DNA of 64,000 bases from DASQFI01 sp963780895 (lineage in GTDB: Bacteria > Acidobacteriota > Vicinamibacteria > Vicinamibacterales > SCN-69-37): contig CAWAEG010000003.1 of assembly GCA_963780895.1 (NCBI GenBank), positions 62,001 through 126,000 of the forward strand, given 5' to 3'. The notes beneath the pieces were generated by a model that saw only the letters and a list, made by a program, of their open reading frames with translations, had not been told where the DNA came from and searched no databases. The translations under genes and the position numbers were made by a program. Positions 51,627 through 59,816 of this stretch are shown here, one piece after another. The stretch's first letter is position 1. Each line of letters begins with the position of its first letter.

Positions 51627-53087
51627 CTACGTCGGTTCGAGCCCGAAGAAGCGTCGCATTCTCTGACTCAGCGTGGCTGCCGGCGTCGCGTGAGCGGGGC
51701 CGGCGGCCGCTCGGCTTTCGTCAAGCGCGCGCCGCCGGGCGACCGCGGCCTCAGCGAGCCGATCGATGACCTCCGGACGGCTCTTCACGTACGCCCCGAA
51801 TGCCTCCGCGCCAATTTCGAGCACGGTGCAATCGCCGCGCGCGACGACGGTCGCGGTCCGCGACTCGCCGGTCATGAGCGACAGTTCGCCGAAGTAGCCG
51901 CCCGCCTCTGTGACCGCGACCTCGCGCCGGTCGGGACCGAGTGTGACCGCGACCTTGCCGCGGCAGACAAGGAACATCGATCCGCCGGGTTCCCCTTCGC
52001 GCACGATGACCTCGCCGTCCGCGAACACCCGTTCGTCTGCCGCCATGGCGAGCGCCCGATGCCCGTCGTCGGGCAGCGAGGCGAACACCGGCGTCGCGGC
52101 AATCGACTGCTTGAATCGTTCGCGGCGTTCCGGCGAATCGACGGGCGGTTCCTCGCGTGCGTATTCGATCTGAATCGGCCAGGGAATCTCGATCTTCCGG
52201 CGCTTCAGCTCGTAATAGATCAGCTTTCTCAGCTCGGCCCGGGCTTCCTCCTCGAGGCTGAAGTCGTCAGTCCAGAACCTGACGCGGTACGTAATCGCCG
52301 ATCCGGCGAAGTCTGCGACCAGCACGTCGGGCGCGGGAACCGTTCGCGCCGACCCGGACTGCGCAATCGCGGCGAGCAACGCCTGCCGAACCTCGTTCGG
52401 CGCCACGTCGTACGTCGCGCCCACCTCGACCTGCAGGCGCGTCGGCGTTGTGGGCTGCGAATAATTGTTAATCGGCTCCCGCGCGACGATGTTGTTAGGG
52501 ACGATGACCATGTTGCCGGTCTTGGTCCGGATCCTGGTGGCGCGCCAGGTAACCTCCGACACCACGCCCTCGAAGCCGCCGACCGAGATCCAGTGCCCCA
52601 CCCGGAACGGCTTGTCGATCTGAATCGCGATGCCCGCAAAGGCGTTGCCGAGGGTTTCCTGCAGCGCGAAGCCGACGATGGCCGCGACGATCGCCGAGCC
52701 AGCCAGGAAGTCGAGGCTGGACACCTGGAACGCAAACCCCGCCGCGACGCTGACGAGGGCGACGACGACCGCATCCTGGACGATGGCCGGCGTGCGATCC
52801 GAGAGTCGATCGTCGGACCACGGGTTGAACAGGAGGCTGACGAACGCGCTGAAGACCGCGAACGCGGCTATCAGCGCCTCGAGCTTCCATCCCTGCGTCT
52901 GGAGAAAGACGCTGCCGGGGAACCAGACGATGGCGGCGTGCAGCGCCATCGCGCTGCCGAGGAGGGCGGCCGCAAACAGCAGCCGGCGGCGAATCAGCCG
53001 GTTGCGGACGACGGCCATGAGCCCGGCCGACACCGCCGCGAGCGCAAGCGTCCAGAAGAAGTGCGTCGCCGCGTGTGCGTCAGGCAC
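51627..53087 (-). CDS. MscS-type mechanosensitive channel with C-terminal cyclic-nucleotide-binding domain
   Basis: 486 residues starting with GTG at 53087. Four N-terminal hydrophobic helices precede the pore region (DFLAGSAIVAAIVGFALQET, GNAFAGIAIQIDKPFRVGHW) and the MscS cytoplasmic beta domain (GVVSEVTWRATRIRTKTGNM, VPNNIVAREPINNYSQP). From about residue 330 a cNMP-binding domain follows: FADGEVIVREGEPGGSMFLV, GGYFGELSLMTGESRTATVV, which keeps the phosphate-binding-cassette Glu and Arg. Such fusions (bCNG/MscS) respond to cyclic nucleotide rather than tension. A class III cyclase is encoded 1.5 kb away on the same strand, a plausible source of the ligand. Confidence 0.93.
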   Translation of the reverse strand: MPDAHAATHFFWTLALAAVSAGLMAVVRNRLIRRRLLFAAALLGSAMALHAAIVWFPGSVFLQTQGWKLEALIAAFAVFSAFVSLLFNPWSDDRLSDRTPAIVQDAVVVALVSVAAGFAFQVSSLDFLAGSAIVAAIVGFALQETLGNAFAGIAIQIDKPFRVGHWISVGGFEGVVSEVTWRATRIRTKTGNMVIVPNNIVAREPINNYSQPTTPTRLQVEVGATYDVAPNEVRQALLAAIAQSGSARTVPAPDVLVADFAGSAITYRVRFWTDDFSLEEEARAELRKLIYYELKRRKIEIPWPIQIEYAREEPPVDSPERRERFKQSIAATPVFASLPDDGHRALAMAADERVFADGEVIVREGEPGGSMFLVCRGKVAVTLGPDRREVAVTEAGGYFGELSLMTGESRTATVVARGDCTVLEIGAEAFGAYVKSRPEVIDRLAEAAVARRRALDESRAAAGPAHATPAATLSQRMRRFFGLEPT

Positions 53088-53137
53088 TAGTGCCGTTCCA
53101 ACTTGTCGTCCCGAAGGCCTCCGAGGTACTCGGCCAG
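53084..53137. repeat. 3'-end repeat of the GIY-YIG cassette, copy A
   Basis: GGCACTAGTGCCGTTCCAAC then CCCGAAGGCCTCCGAGGTAC and TCGGCCAG; it forms the end of the GIY-YIG gene and includes its stop. Copy B at 53401-53452 differs by a short deletion. Confidence 0.88.
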
Positions 53138-53368
53138 CCGGTTTCGCAGGAAGCGCTTACCTTTGCCTGTCTTGAGGAACCGTTCTCGTCGAAATGCATC
53201 CGCACGGTCAATGCATGCTTCGTAGTAGATGAGATGGCACGGCTGCCGGCTGGCCGTCGACCGCACACGGCCTTCGGCGTGCAACCGAAGCCTCATTCGG
53301 AGATCGCCGGTCGAACCGGTATACCACTTGCCATCTACTTCGCTTCTCAGCACGTATGTGAATGTCAA
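53087..53368 (-). CDS. Small GIY-YIG nuclease-domain protein, cassette 1
   Basis: 93 residues from a TTG with GGGAGAGG just upstream. GIY-YIG layout: TYVLRSEVDGKWYTGSTGDL (the Y..W-Y-T-G variant of GIY...YIG), the arginine in LRMRLRLH and the conserved Glu in FRRERFLKTGKGKRFLR. Stand-alone small GIY-YIG proteins are endonuclease-like and of unknown role. Its stop TAG overlaps the GTG of mscS. The last ~50 bp of the gene (AEYLGGLRD...) are repeated upstream of it at 53401-53452, next to the M48 gene. Confidence 0.85.
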   Translation of the reverse strand: MTFTYVLRSEVDGKWYTGSTGDLRMRLRLHAEGRVRSTASRQPCHLIYYEACIDRADAFRRERFLKTGKGKRFLRNRLAEYLGGLRDDKLERH

Positions 53369-53391
53369 CAGCCTCTCCCATTGACATAACA

Positions 53392-53452
53392 AGTTGGAAC
53401 GGCACTAGTGCCGTTCCAACTGTGTCCCGAAGGCCTCCGAGGTACTCGGCCA
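53392..53452. repeat. 3'-end repeat of the GIY-YIG cassette, copy B, with 30-bp palindrome
   Basis: 53392-53421 is a perfect 30-bp palindrome centred on CACTAGTG. It continues as copy B of the repeat and ends 4 nt before the TAG of the M48 gene. Confidence 0.88.
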
Positions 53453-53455
53453 GCA

Positions 53456-54523
53456 CTAGCCTGTGATGCCTTTTCGGAACTCCGCGATCTCAGCCGGGCT
53501 GACCGTGACGATCACGGCGGACTTGTTCGGTCCACCCTTCGCGTCGCGATCCGGATTGACCCCGCGGGAGCCGGCCGACGCGATCGTCTGCGAACCGGAT
53601 TTCTCGCGGCCGAGCGGATTGAGGCCGCCCAGGCCGAACTTTCCGGAGCCGCTCGGTTTCTCCTCGGGCTTGGCCGCCGGAGCCGACGGCGTCGGCGGCG
53701 CGACCTGCGCGATCTGATCCACGGGCACCAGCGTGAAATCGATCGACTGCGTATAGCGCGCGGCGACGGTTGCGGTGGATGTGAGCTTCTGGGACGAGAT
53801 GTACTTCGACAGGTCGTCCAGCCTGGCCTTCATCTCGGGATGCGAGGCGAACATCCCGCTTCGTTCCTTGAGGCCCTTATTTCGCTCGGACAACCTGGCC
53901 AGGAACGCGGCCATGCCTGCAGGCGAGTAGCCGGCTTTGCTCGCCAGGACCAGTCCCACCCTGTCGGCGCCAGTCTCGTCTCCGCGATCCCAGGCGTTTT
54001 CAACGGTCATCTCGTAGGCCTTGTTCGCGAGATTCTTCAGAAACTCCTGACGGCTCGACCCTGCGATGGCGTCAACGCCCTTGCTCTTGGTGATGGCGTC
54101 AATCGTGTGCTTTTCAGTCACGTGGCCGATCTCGTGGCCGAGCACGTCGGCCAGTTCGGCCTCGTTCTGAATCAGCGCCAGCGCGCCGCGCGTGATGTGG
54201 ATGTACCCGCCGGGCGTCGCAAACGCATTCACGCCATCTGTGTCGAGCACGATGAAGGTCCACTGCAATGCCGGCCGGCTGCTCGACGACGCCAGCACCG
54301 ATCCAACCAGCGTGACGTACTTGTGCACGTTTCTGTCCTGCACGACCCCGTACTTCTCGCGCAACTGTGCGCTGATGTCGGCGCCGAGCTGACGCTCTTC
54401 CGAGTCGGTAAAGTGCATGTCGGCCACTTTGTCAGCGGCCTTCCGCAGCTTGTCGAGCTGGCCGAGCTGTTCGGTAACCGGCGTCGCCAGCAGCAGCGCG
54501 GCCACGAGCATCGTCTTCGTCAT
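53456..54523 (-). CDS. M48 family metalloprotease, exported
   Basis: 355 residues with signal peptide (KTMLVAALLLATP). The zinc motif HEIGH is in ELADVLGHEIGHVTEKHTID and the third ligand Glu in DETGADRVGLVLASKAGY. Upstream VNAFATPGGYIHITRGAL is typical for BepA/LoiP-type M48 proteins. The C-terminal 90 residues are low complexity (APPTPSAPAAKPEEKPSGSG). Likely periplasmic, in outer-membrane protein quality control. ATGA overlap with the cyclase gene. Confidence 0.93.
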   Translation of the reverse strand: MTKTMLVAALLLATPVTEQLGQLDKLRKAADKVADMHFTDSEERQLGADISAQLREKYGVVQDRNVHKYVTLVGSVLASSSSRPALQWTFIVLDTDGVNAFATPGGYIHITRGALALIQNEAELADVLGHEIGHVTEKHTIDAITKSKGVDAIAGSSRQEFLKNLANKAYEMTVENAWDRGDETGADRVGLVLASKAGYSPAGMAAFLARLSERNKGLKERSGMFASHPEMKARLDDLSKYISSQKLTSTATVAARYTQSIDFTLVPVDQIAQVAPPTPSAPAAKPEEKPSGSGKFGLGGLNPLGREKSGSQTIASAGSRGVNPDRDAKGGPNKSAVIVTVSPAEIAEFRKGITG

Positions 54524-56526
54524 GGGTTCTTCACCTCGTAAATCACCACGCTCTTGTCGCGTCCCTTCACTTTCACCTCCCCGATCAAGCGCGTCTCGAT
54601 CGAGGTCGTGAGCCGGTCCTTCGTGGCCTGGCTGATGAGGATACGCGTGCCGTACTCCTTGTTGAGCGACTCGATTCTGGACCCGAGATTCACGGCATCG
54701 CCGATGACCGTGTAGCTCATGATCGTGCTCGCCCCGATGTTGCCGGCAATCATCTCACCGGAGTTGATGCCGATCCCGATGTCCATCGTGGGCCGGCCCT
54801 CGCCCCGCCATCTGGCGTTCAAACGCTCGAGGACCGCCGTCATGTCCCGGGCCGCGGCCACCGCGTGGTCGGCGTGCCGGGGGTCTTCCACGGGGGCCCC
54901 GAAGAGGCCCATGACCATGTCGCCGACGAATTTATCGAGCGTTCCGTGGTGCCGGAACAGCACCTCCACCATCTCGTTGAAATACTCGTTCAGCTGCAAA
55001 ACGACGGCCTCCGGCGTGCCTTTCTCCGACGCCGCCGTGAAGCCCCGGATGTCCGAGAACAATACCGTCATCTCGCGCCGTCGTCCCCCGAGCTGCGCCA
55101 TCGCCGGGTCGTCGAGCAGCTGCTTGAAGACGTCCTTCGAGACGTAACGTCCGAAGAGCGCCTTGACCCGCCGCTTCTCGGCACCCTCGACGAAGTACTG
55201 CCACGCGACGCCGCCGAAGAGCGAGAGACCGGCCGCCGACAGCGGCTCCACGAGTCCCATCCAGGTGCCGTTTGCGACCTGCTGCGTGAGCCACGCCGAG
55301 ATCGCGACTGCGACGAGGACGACGGCGGCCGTAGCCCAGGCGACGGGCACGAGCACGGCGAGCAGGGCGGCGACCAGTCCCGTCGCGAGCGCCACCGCGA
55401 GATCGACGCGACCTGATGCGCGAGTCATGAACTGGTTGCTGAGAATGTTGTCGGCGAGCGTCGCGTGCATATGCAAGCCGGGCGTCGAGGCGTTGAACGC
55501 CGTCTTGTGGACGTCGTACGCGCCGGCCGCGCGCGTGCCGACGACCACGATCTTGTCGCGGAACACCGACGGATCGATGGGCGGCTTCCGGCCGCCCGTC
55601 ACTTCCTCTTCCGAAAGCAGCACGTCGAAAAACGAATAGATCGGATACGTCGACGCGTCGCCCTCCGCGTAGGGTCCGCGATACCGGAGCACCGCTCGAC
55701 GCGAGACGAGCGCCGGTTGGCCGGCCGCGGCGGGCACCGCGACGCGAACGAGCGGCATCCGGACGCCGCCGATGCGGAGCGCATCCGGCTCGAGACGCAC
55801 CGCGTCGGCCGGCTGACGCTCGGCGATGAGGGCGGCCGCCGTGCCCAGCGACGGCACCGGCACGCCCCCCACATCGATGAACGGCGACATCGCGCGCGTC
55901 ACGCCGTCGGCGTCTTTCGGCGCGATGTTGTGACCGATGGTCGCGGCGACGCCGGACAGCTCGGGGAATGACGTGCGCAGCGACGGCCGCGGTTCGAAGC
56001 CGGCGCCGGGTTGATAGATCGTGCCGGGCAACGCCGCCGGCGGCCCGAGCTGGCTTTCCGTGGTCGCGTCGCCGAGCAGCACGACGTTCCCCGCCCGCCG
56101 CACCGCGGCAACGAGCTCCGCATCCGACTCTGCGCCGGTGATCGTGCGATCGCCGACGCGGTACCGGCCGAGCACATCCCGCTCCTGAAACAGGATGTCA
56201 TAGACGATCACGCGCGCCGGTCCGCGCGAGAGAAAGGAGATGACGCCGGCGTGCGGAAAGCGCGGCCACGGCCACCGGCCCAGCAGTGGCTCGAGCGCGC
56301 GCAACGATTGATCGTCGATCTCGACGATCGCGATGTCGCGCCGCGCCTCCTGTGGCCGCGCGGTCCAGGCCAGACGGCGATCGTAGGTCTGCGCTTCGAA
56401 CGACTGGACGATCGGCACCATCGCGGCGAAATGCGCGAGGACGCCCGCCGCGAGGCCAATTGCAAGGCCGGCGAGGACCGGCGGCGGGCGCCGCCGGAAC
56501 ATCGAACTTTGAACGCCGACCTTCAA
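54520..56526 (-). CDS. CHASE2-type adenylate/guanylate cyclase
   Basis: 668 residues (a second ATG at 56502 is equally possible). N-terminal membrane helix, then the CHASE2 sensor (DIAIVEIDDQSLRALEPLLG, RWPWPRFPHAGVI, VIVYDILFQERD), then three or four membrane helices around 380-450, then a class III catalytic domain: MTVLFSDIRGFTAASEKGTP (first metal Asp), FVGDMVMGLFGAP (second), IGINSGEMIAGNIG and TVIGDAVNLGSRIESLNKEY. Makes cAMP or cGMP in the cytoplasm in response to an extracytoplasmic signal. Coupled to the M48 protease; the product may gate the MscS-CNBD channel nearby. Confidence 0.93.
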   Translation of the reverse strand: MKVGVQSSMFRRRPPPVLAGLAIGLAAGVLAHFAAMVPIVQSFEAQTYDRRLAWTARPQEARRDIAIVEIDDQSLRALEPLLGRWPWPRFPHAGVISFLSRGPARVIVYDILFQERDVLGRYRVGDRTITGAESDAELVAAVRRAGNVVLLGDATTESQLGPPAALPGTIYQPGAGFEPRPSLRTSFPELSGVAATIGHNIAPKDADGVTRAMSPFIDVGGVPVPSLGTAAALIAERQPADAVRLEPDALRIGGVRMPLVRVAVPAAAGQPALVSRRAVLRYRGPYAEGDASTYPIYSFFDVLLSEEEVTGGRKPPIDPSVFRDKIVVVGTRAAGAYDVHKTAFNASTPGLHMHATLADNILSNQFMTRASGRVDLAVALATGLVAALLAVLVPVAWATAAVVLVAVAISAWLTQQVANGTWMGLVEPLSAAGLSLFGGVAWQYFVEGAEKRRVKALFGRYVSKDVFKQLLDDPAMAQLGGRRREMTVLFSDIRGFTAASEKGTPEAVVLQLNEYFNEMVEVLFRHHGTLDKFVGDMVMGLFGAPVEDPRHADHAVAAARDMTAVLERLNARWRGEGRPTMDIGIGINSGEMIAGNIGASTIMSYTVIGDAVNLGSRIESLNKEYGTRILISQATKDRLTTSIETRLIGEVKVKGRDKSVVIYEVKNP

Positions 56527-56710
56527 AATGTCCGTCCCAAGACCGACCCGCTCCTTTGCCTGTTATCGGCAGAGCGAGGGTAGCAGCTGACCTGACGCCT
56601 AGGTTAGAGTGCGTTTCAAAACACCTTGAGGCGCGGGTCCTGTCGCCGGACAGCCCCACTTGGTGCTCGGCGCAACGCGCTCAGGCCGCGCATTTCAGCG
56701 GCCTGCATGT

Positions 56711-57070
56711 TCACTTCTGCGCTCGTACACCTATCAGGAGCACGACTCCGACCAGACCGGGCACGAGCCCCAACAGATAAACGGGCTTGCCAGGCTCGAG
56801 GAAATACAAGGCCGTCCCCAGCCCGATTCCGACCGCGAGCACCACAAATCCCCCGAAGCGCTTGTCCGCAATCTCGGCCGCCTGGCGACGCTCGGCATCT
56901 CTTTCGAGCAGCGCTCGCACCTCCTCGGCGACCGGCCCCGGATGCTCCACCATTCGCTGATACAGTTCGTAGCGATACTTCATCTCGCGCTGGTCGCGCT
57001 GGCTCGATACCCACACGCTCACCGCCAGAAACGCAAACAACCCCAGCATCGCTGCAGCTTGCGCGTCCAT
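56711..57070 (-). CDS. Small two-helix membrane protein (DUF6249-like)
   Basis: 119 residues: an N-terminal helix (AAAMLGLFAFLAVSVWVSSQ), a charged, helical middle (REMKYRYELYQRMVEH, EEVRALLERDAERRQAAEIA), and two membrane helices (GFVVLAVGIGLGTALYFLEP and LLGLVPGLVGVVLLIGV). It lies divergent from an ECF sigma/anti-sigma pair, the usual setting of DUF6249-like proteins, and shares a palindromic intergenic region with it. No function known. Confidence 0.8.
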   Translation of the reverse strand: MDAQAAAMLGLFAFLAVSVWVSSQRDQREMKYRYELYQRMVEHPGPVAEEVRALLERDAERRQAAEIADKRFGGFVVLAVGIGLGTALYFLEPGKPVYLLGLVPGLVGVVLLIGVRAQK

Positions 57071-57096
57071 GAATGCCCTCCTCTAATCCCGGAAAG

Positions 57097-57177
57097 CACT
57101 TGACTTGACGTGGTATCGTCGGCGCGCGCCTCGTGAAAACCTTGATTGGCGCGCAGCCTACCACGTCAAGTCAAGTG
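57097..57177. promoter_or_regulatory. Palindrome in the promoter region of the sigma factor
   Basis: CACTTGACTTGACGTGGTA at 57097-57115 and its complement at 57159-57177; the pairing extends further out through GGAAAG/CTTTCC with one bulged base. Each arm contains TTGACTTGAC, similar to a -35 element on either strand. It lies between the divergent small membrane protein and sigma factor, so it may be an operator or a double promoter. Confidence 0.6.
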
Positions 57178-57285
57178 ACTTTCCGTGTATTCGATGTGAC
57201 ATACCGGCCGCATTATTGGTTGCACTTTCCGATGATCGAGATTGCCGCAACCAGCTCGGCTCACCATCTGTCTCATGCTGAAAGG

Positions 57286-57858
57286 ATGGCGGCCCCAGAC
57301 GATCCCGACCGCGCCGACGTTCGTCGCGTCCTCGCGGGCGACGCCGAGGCGTTCTCGGGGATCGTCGAGCGCTGGCAGCGGCCTCTGGTCACCCTGGCCT
57401 ACAGGTTCTGCAGGCATCGCGGCCAGGCGGAAGACATGGCGCAGGAGGCGTTCCTACGCGCGTTCACACGTCTTCATCAGTGGCGCGGTGATGCCAGGTT
57501 CTCCACCTGGCTGTACGCGGTGGCGCTGAACGTCTTCAGGTCCGCAACGCGCAGCGAGGCGATGCAGGAACTGCCGCTTGAGAAGGATGCTGGTCCAGTC
57601 GTTTCGAACGATCCGCTCGAGGACCTCGAGGCTCGACAGCGGGAAGCGCTGGTCCGACGGATGGTGCGCGCCCTTCCCCGCCGATATCGGGAGGCGGTGA
57701 TTCTGTTCTACTTCCTTGACCAGAACGTGGCGGATGCGGCGAGCGTGCTCGGGGTTCCCGCTGGTACAGTCAAGGCGCGCCTGCATCGGGGACGTGCGCT
57801 GCTGAAGAGGCGGTTGTCGCGGCTGAACATGCCGTGCGACGGGGAGACACCCACGTGA
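57286..57858 (+). CDS. ECF sigma factor, second pair
   Basis: 190 residues from ATG 57286; an upstream ATG at 57232 is possible, but family members start close to DVRRVLAGDAEAFSGIVERW. Region 2 contains FCRHRGQAEDMAQEAFLRAF and FSTWLYAVALNVFRSA; region 4 has LPRRYREAVILFYFLDQNVA and ASVLGVPAGTVKARLHRGRA. Overlaps its anti-sigma gene by GTGA. Likely autoregulated through the palindromic region upstream. Confidence 0.9.
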   Translation: MAAPDDPDRADVRRVLAGDAEAFSGIVERWQRPLVTLAYRFCRHRGQAEDMAQEAFLRAFTRLHQWRGDARFSTWLYAVALNVFRSATRSEAMQELPLEKDAGPVVSNDPLEDLEARQREALVRRMVRALPRRYREAVILFYFLDQNVADAASVLGVPAGTVKARLHRGRALLKRRLSRLNMPCDGETPT

Positions 57859-58166
57859 ATCCATCCGAGATTGACGACGCGCTGCGCAACGAGCGCCCAA
57901 TCGATCCATCCGGCGAGTTTCGCGCGCGGGTCATGCGCGCCGTTCACACGCGCGGCGCGATTGGTCGCCCACACGACCGGGTGTGGCGCGCCGTCTGGCC
58001 CGTCGTCGCCGTCGGATCGGTTGTCGTTGCGCTGCTGATCGCGGTAATGCTGCTCGAGCGTTCCGAAGCACAACCTGGAGAGGCGATCCAAGTCGTCCAG
58101 TGGCTGTCAGTCACGCTGACGGCAACCATCGCGATAGCGTGGCGAAGGCCACGACGGATCGCATGA
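57855..58166 (+). CDS. Putative membrane anti-sigma partner
   Basis: 103 residues from the GTG at 57855, with GGGGAG 9 nt upstream and GTGA overlap with the sigma stop. A short N-terminal helix (SEIDDALRNERPIDPSGEFR) precedes two membrane helices (WPVVAVGSVVVALLIAVMLL; VQWLSVTLTATIAIAWR). No zinc motif. Position and topology match the anti-sigma partners found in acidobacterial ECF operons, but direct homology is not visible. Confidence 0.7.
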   Translation: MNPSEIDDALRNERPIDPSGEFRARVMRAVHTRGAIGRPHDRVWRAVWPVVAVGSVVVALLIAVMLLERSEAQPGEAIQVVQWLSVTLTATIAIAWRRPRRIA

Positions 58167-58178
58167 CGACACCATCAG

Positions 58179-58332
58179 TGTTCGGCCCACCTTCGCGCGC
58201 TTGATCAGGCCGAGCTACGGTGGACAACCTTCGCGCGCGCGCGCGTGACGCGGCCTGCCAATCCGCCTGCGCGCCTTCGGCGCTACGGTGGACAAGCCGA
58301 AGCCGCGAGCGGAGCGAGCGATTGGCGAAGGT
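58179..58332. repeat. CCACCTTCGC / CTACGGTGG repeat, left copy
   Basis: CCCACCTTCGCGCGC is followed by GAGCTACGGTGGACAACC and a second CTACGGTGGACAAGCC, then GCGAGCGGAGCGAGCGATTG. The same family is at 59817-60030 just 3' to tRNA-Glu. The right end of this block runs into the tRNA 3' fragment. Confidence 0.75.
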
Positions 58333-59282
58333 TGGTAGCGGTACGGGGTTATGACAAAGCGTGTTCCATTGAGAACGTGGAATTTGTCGGCATCGCGGCG
58401 TGATCCTGAGGTTCGGGGTCTGAACCTTCTCTGTTTCTCCCGCTTGCGGCGCGAGGCAAGATCATAGCGCTCACCAGGCCGGAGGATGACGACATCTGAC
58501 GAGCCGCGCCCTAGGGCGTTGTACAAGCTGACAGTGCCAAGACCGACGGCCTCGACACGATCGCCCTTGACGATGAGCGCGGTCTGGTTGTCGATGCCGA
58601 TGGCAAGTTGGTCTGGGTGCGCCGCAGTCTCCTTTTTCGCCGCGTCGGGTCCGCGCGCGTCGAAGTGTGGAAACACAGCGGCGCGATTTAGCAGCCCGAA
58701 TCCACCGCCTCCGGCATGAGCTTGCATGACCGCGCGGATCTTCGGTGTGAACTCACTATCCGTGCTGTCGAGCCATGACCCCTGGATCATCGCCCCGGCC
58801 GACTCGCCACCAACCACACCGCCGCGATCGAGCAGTCCGCGAATGGCCAGCTCAGTCTTCGTGCTCAGGTAGGAGTGGACGAGGCGCTCAGGAAAGCCAC
58901 CCATCATCCATACGCCAGTCGCATGGCGAAGCGGTTCAGTGAAGCTGTCACTGTCGGATCGGGCACGATCGTGGGTGTGCAGGACAGTGACGGCGCTCAC
59001 GCCGAAGCGCTCCTTCATCCGGCGCTGGAGGAAAACCATCACCTCCGGCAGCATCTCAGTCGGCATCGTGTCCGGCAGGCTGGCCGTCGGAATGAGGACG
59101 ATGTGCGATTCAGACCCACCAGCCAGAGTGACGAAGGCCGCGTCGATCGCAGCGTTCGGTTCGACGCCGCCTGCAAGCAGAAGACTGCCGCGGGATGGTC
59201 CGCGAGAAGAGGACTGGGCTGCTGCGAAGAGGCTCGCGTAGGCGATCACGACAACCCATCCGCTTCGGAGACCAAGTTTCAT
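58215..59282 (-). CDS. Cyanophycinase-like S51 peptidase with repeat-derived C-terminus
   Basis: 355 residues with signal peptide (GWVVVIAYASLFAAAQ). S51 fold: GSLLLAGGVEPN, the GGFPERLV loop, the nucleophile Ser161 in GGVVGGESAGAMIQG and QLAIGIDNQTALIVKG. The family's core ends at GERYDL (residue 275). The remaining 80 residues are Arg-rich and encoded by intergenic repeats; residues 313-318 (PYRYQP) come from a duplicated piece of tRNA-Glu. Exported cyanophycinases cleave Asp-Arg dipeptide polymers, but the family also includes isoaspartyl dipeptidases, so the substrate is not fixed. Confidence 0.85.
   Translation of the reverse strand: MKLGLRSGWVVVIAYASLFAAAQSSSRGPSRGSLLLAGGVEPNAAIDAAFVTLAGGSESHIVLIPTASLPDTMPTEMLPEVMVFLQRRMKERFGVSAVTVLHTHDRARSDSDSFTEPLRHATGVWMMGGFPERLVHSYLSTKTELAIRGLLDRGGVVGGESAGAMIQGSWLDSTDSEFTPKIRAVMQAHAGGGGFGLLNRAAVFPHFDARGPDAAKKETAAHPDQLAIGIDNQTALIVKGDRVEAVGLGTVSLYNALGRGSSDVVILRPGERYDLASRRKREKQRRFRPRTSGSRRDADKFHVLNGTRFVITPYRYQPSPIARSARGFGLSTVAPKARRRIGRPRHARAREGCPP
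58325..58350 (-). repeat. Duplicated 3' end of tRNA-Glu (candidate attachment site, left)
   Basis: GCGAAGG-T-TGGTAGCGGTACGGGG here matches GCGAAGG-A-TGGTAGCGGTACGGGG at 60024-60047, the 3' 16 nt of the tRNA-Glu gene with CCA plus 8 flanking nt. The copies are 1.7 kb apart and in the same orientation. Confidence 0.8.
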
Positions 59283-59434
59283 CGACGAGATCTTGAGCTT
59301 ATAAGACGGCGTCGACAGCCTTTCGGTCTGTGTGCGCGAAGCCCCCGGAATCAGATCGCGAGCGAGCCGCGCGAACCGCCGCCTTCGCGCGAAGCGCCTC
59401 GGCGAGCCTCGCCTTCGCCAAGGCTCTCGGCAGG

Positions 59435-59683
59435 TTATCGCAGATGGCGTTGGGCGAACGCGACGCCTGACCCGGACTTTAGATAGCGCTCGAAAGCAAC
59501 TGCGCGTCGCTCATGAGCGAATTCGATGACCACGTCGACGGACCACGGGCCGTACTGCGCAGTGTGGGCGCAGCTGCCCTGATTGTGCTCGGCGAGCCGT
59601 CTCGGCATGTCGGAGGTCAGGCCGGTGTAGTACCTCGGCGGCCTCTCGTGATTCTTGAGGACGTAAACGTAGAGCTTGGGCAT
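59435..59683 (-). CDS. Small GIY-YIG nuclease-domain protein, cassette 2
   Basis: 82 residues from the ATG at 59683 (MPKLYVYVLKN); an upstream ATG at 59704 is an alternative. GIY-YIG motifs: YVYVLKNHERPPRYYTGLTS, then RRLAEHNQG with the conserved Arg and His, and the catalytic Glu in AVAFERYLKSGSG. It lies inside the segment bounded by duplicated tRNA-Glu ends. The short intergenic stretch to its left (59283-59434) is made of GCGAGC/CTTCGCG-type repeats. Confidence 0.85.
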   Translation of the reverse strand: MPKLYVYVLKNHERPPRYYTGLTSDMPRRLAEHNQGSCAHTAQYGPWSVDVVIEFAHERRAVAFERYLKSGSGVAFAQRHLR

Positions 59684-59816
59684 GCGTTTTGTTACCGCAA
59701 TCATCCTGCCGAAGTAACGTGCGGGGAATCATCAACGCACGATGCAGACCGAAAGCAGGAATGACAACCGTGGTTGACCGATCGCCATCGCCCTGACAAC
59801 TGCGGTTGACGTGTGC

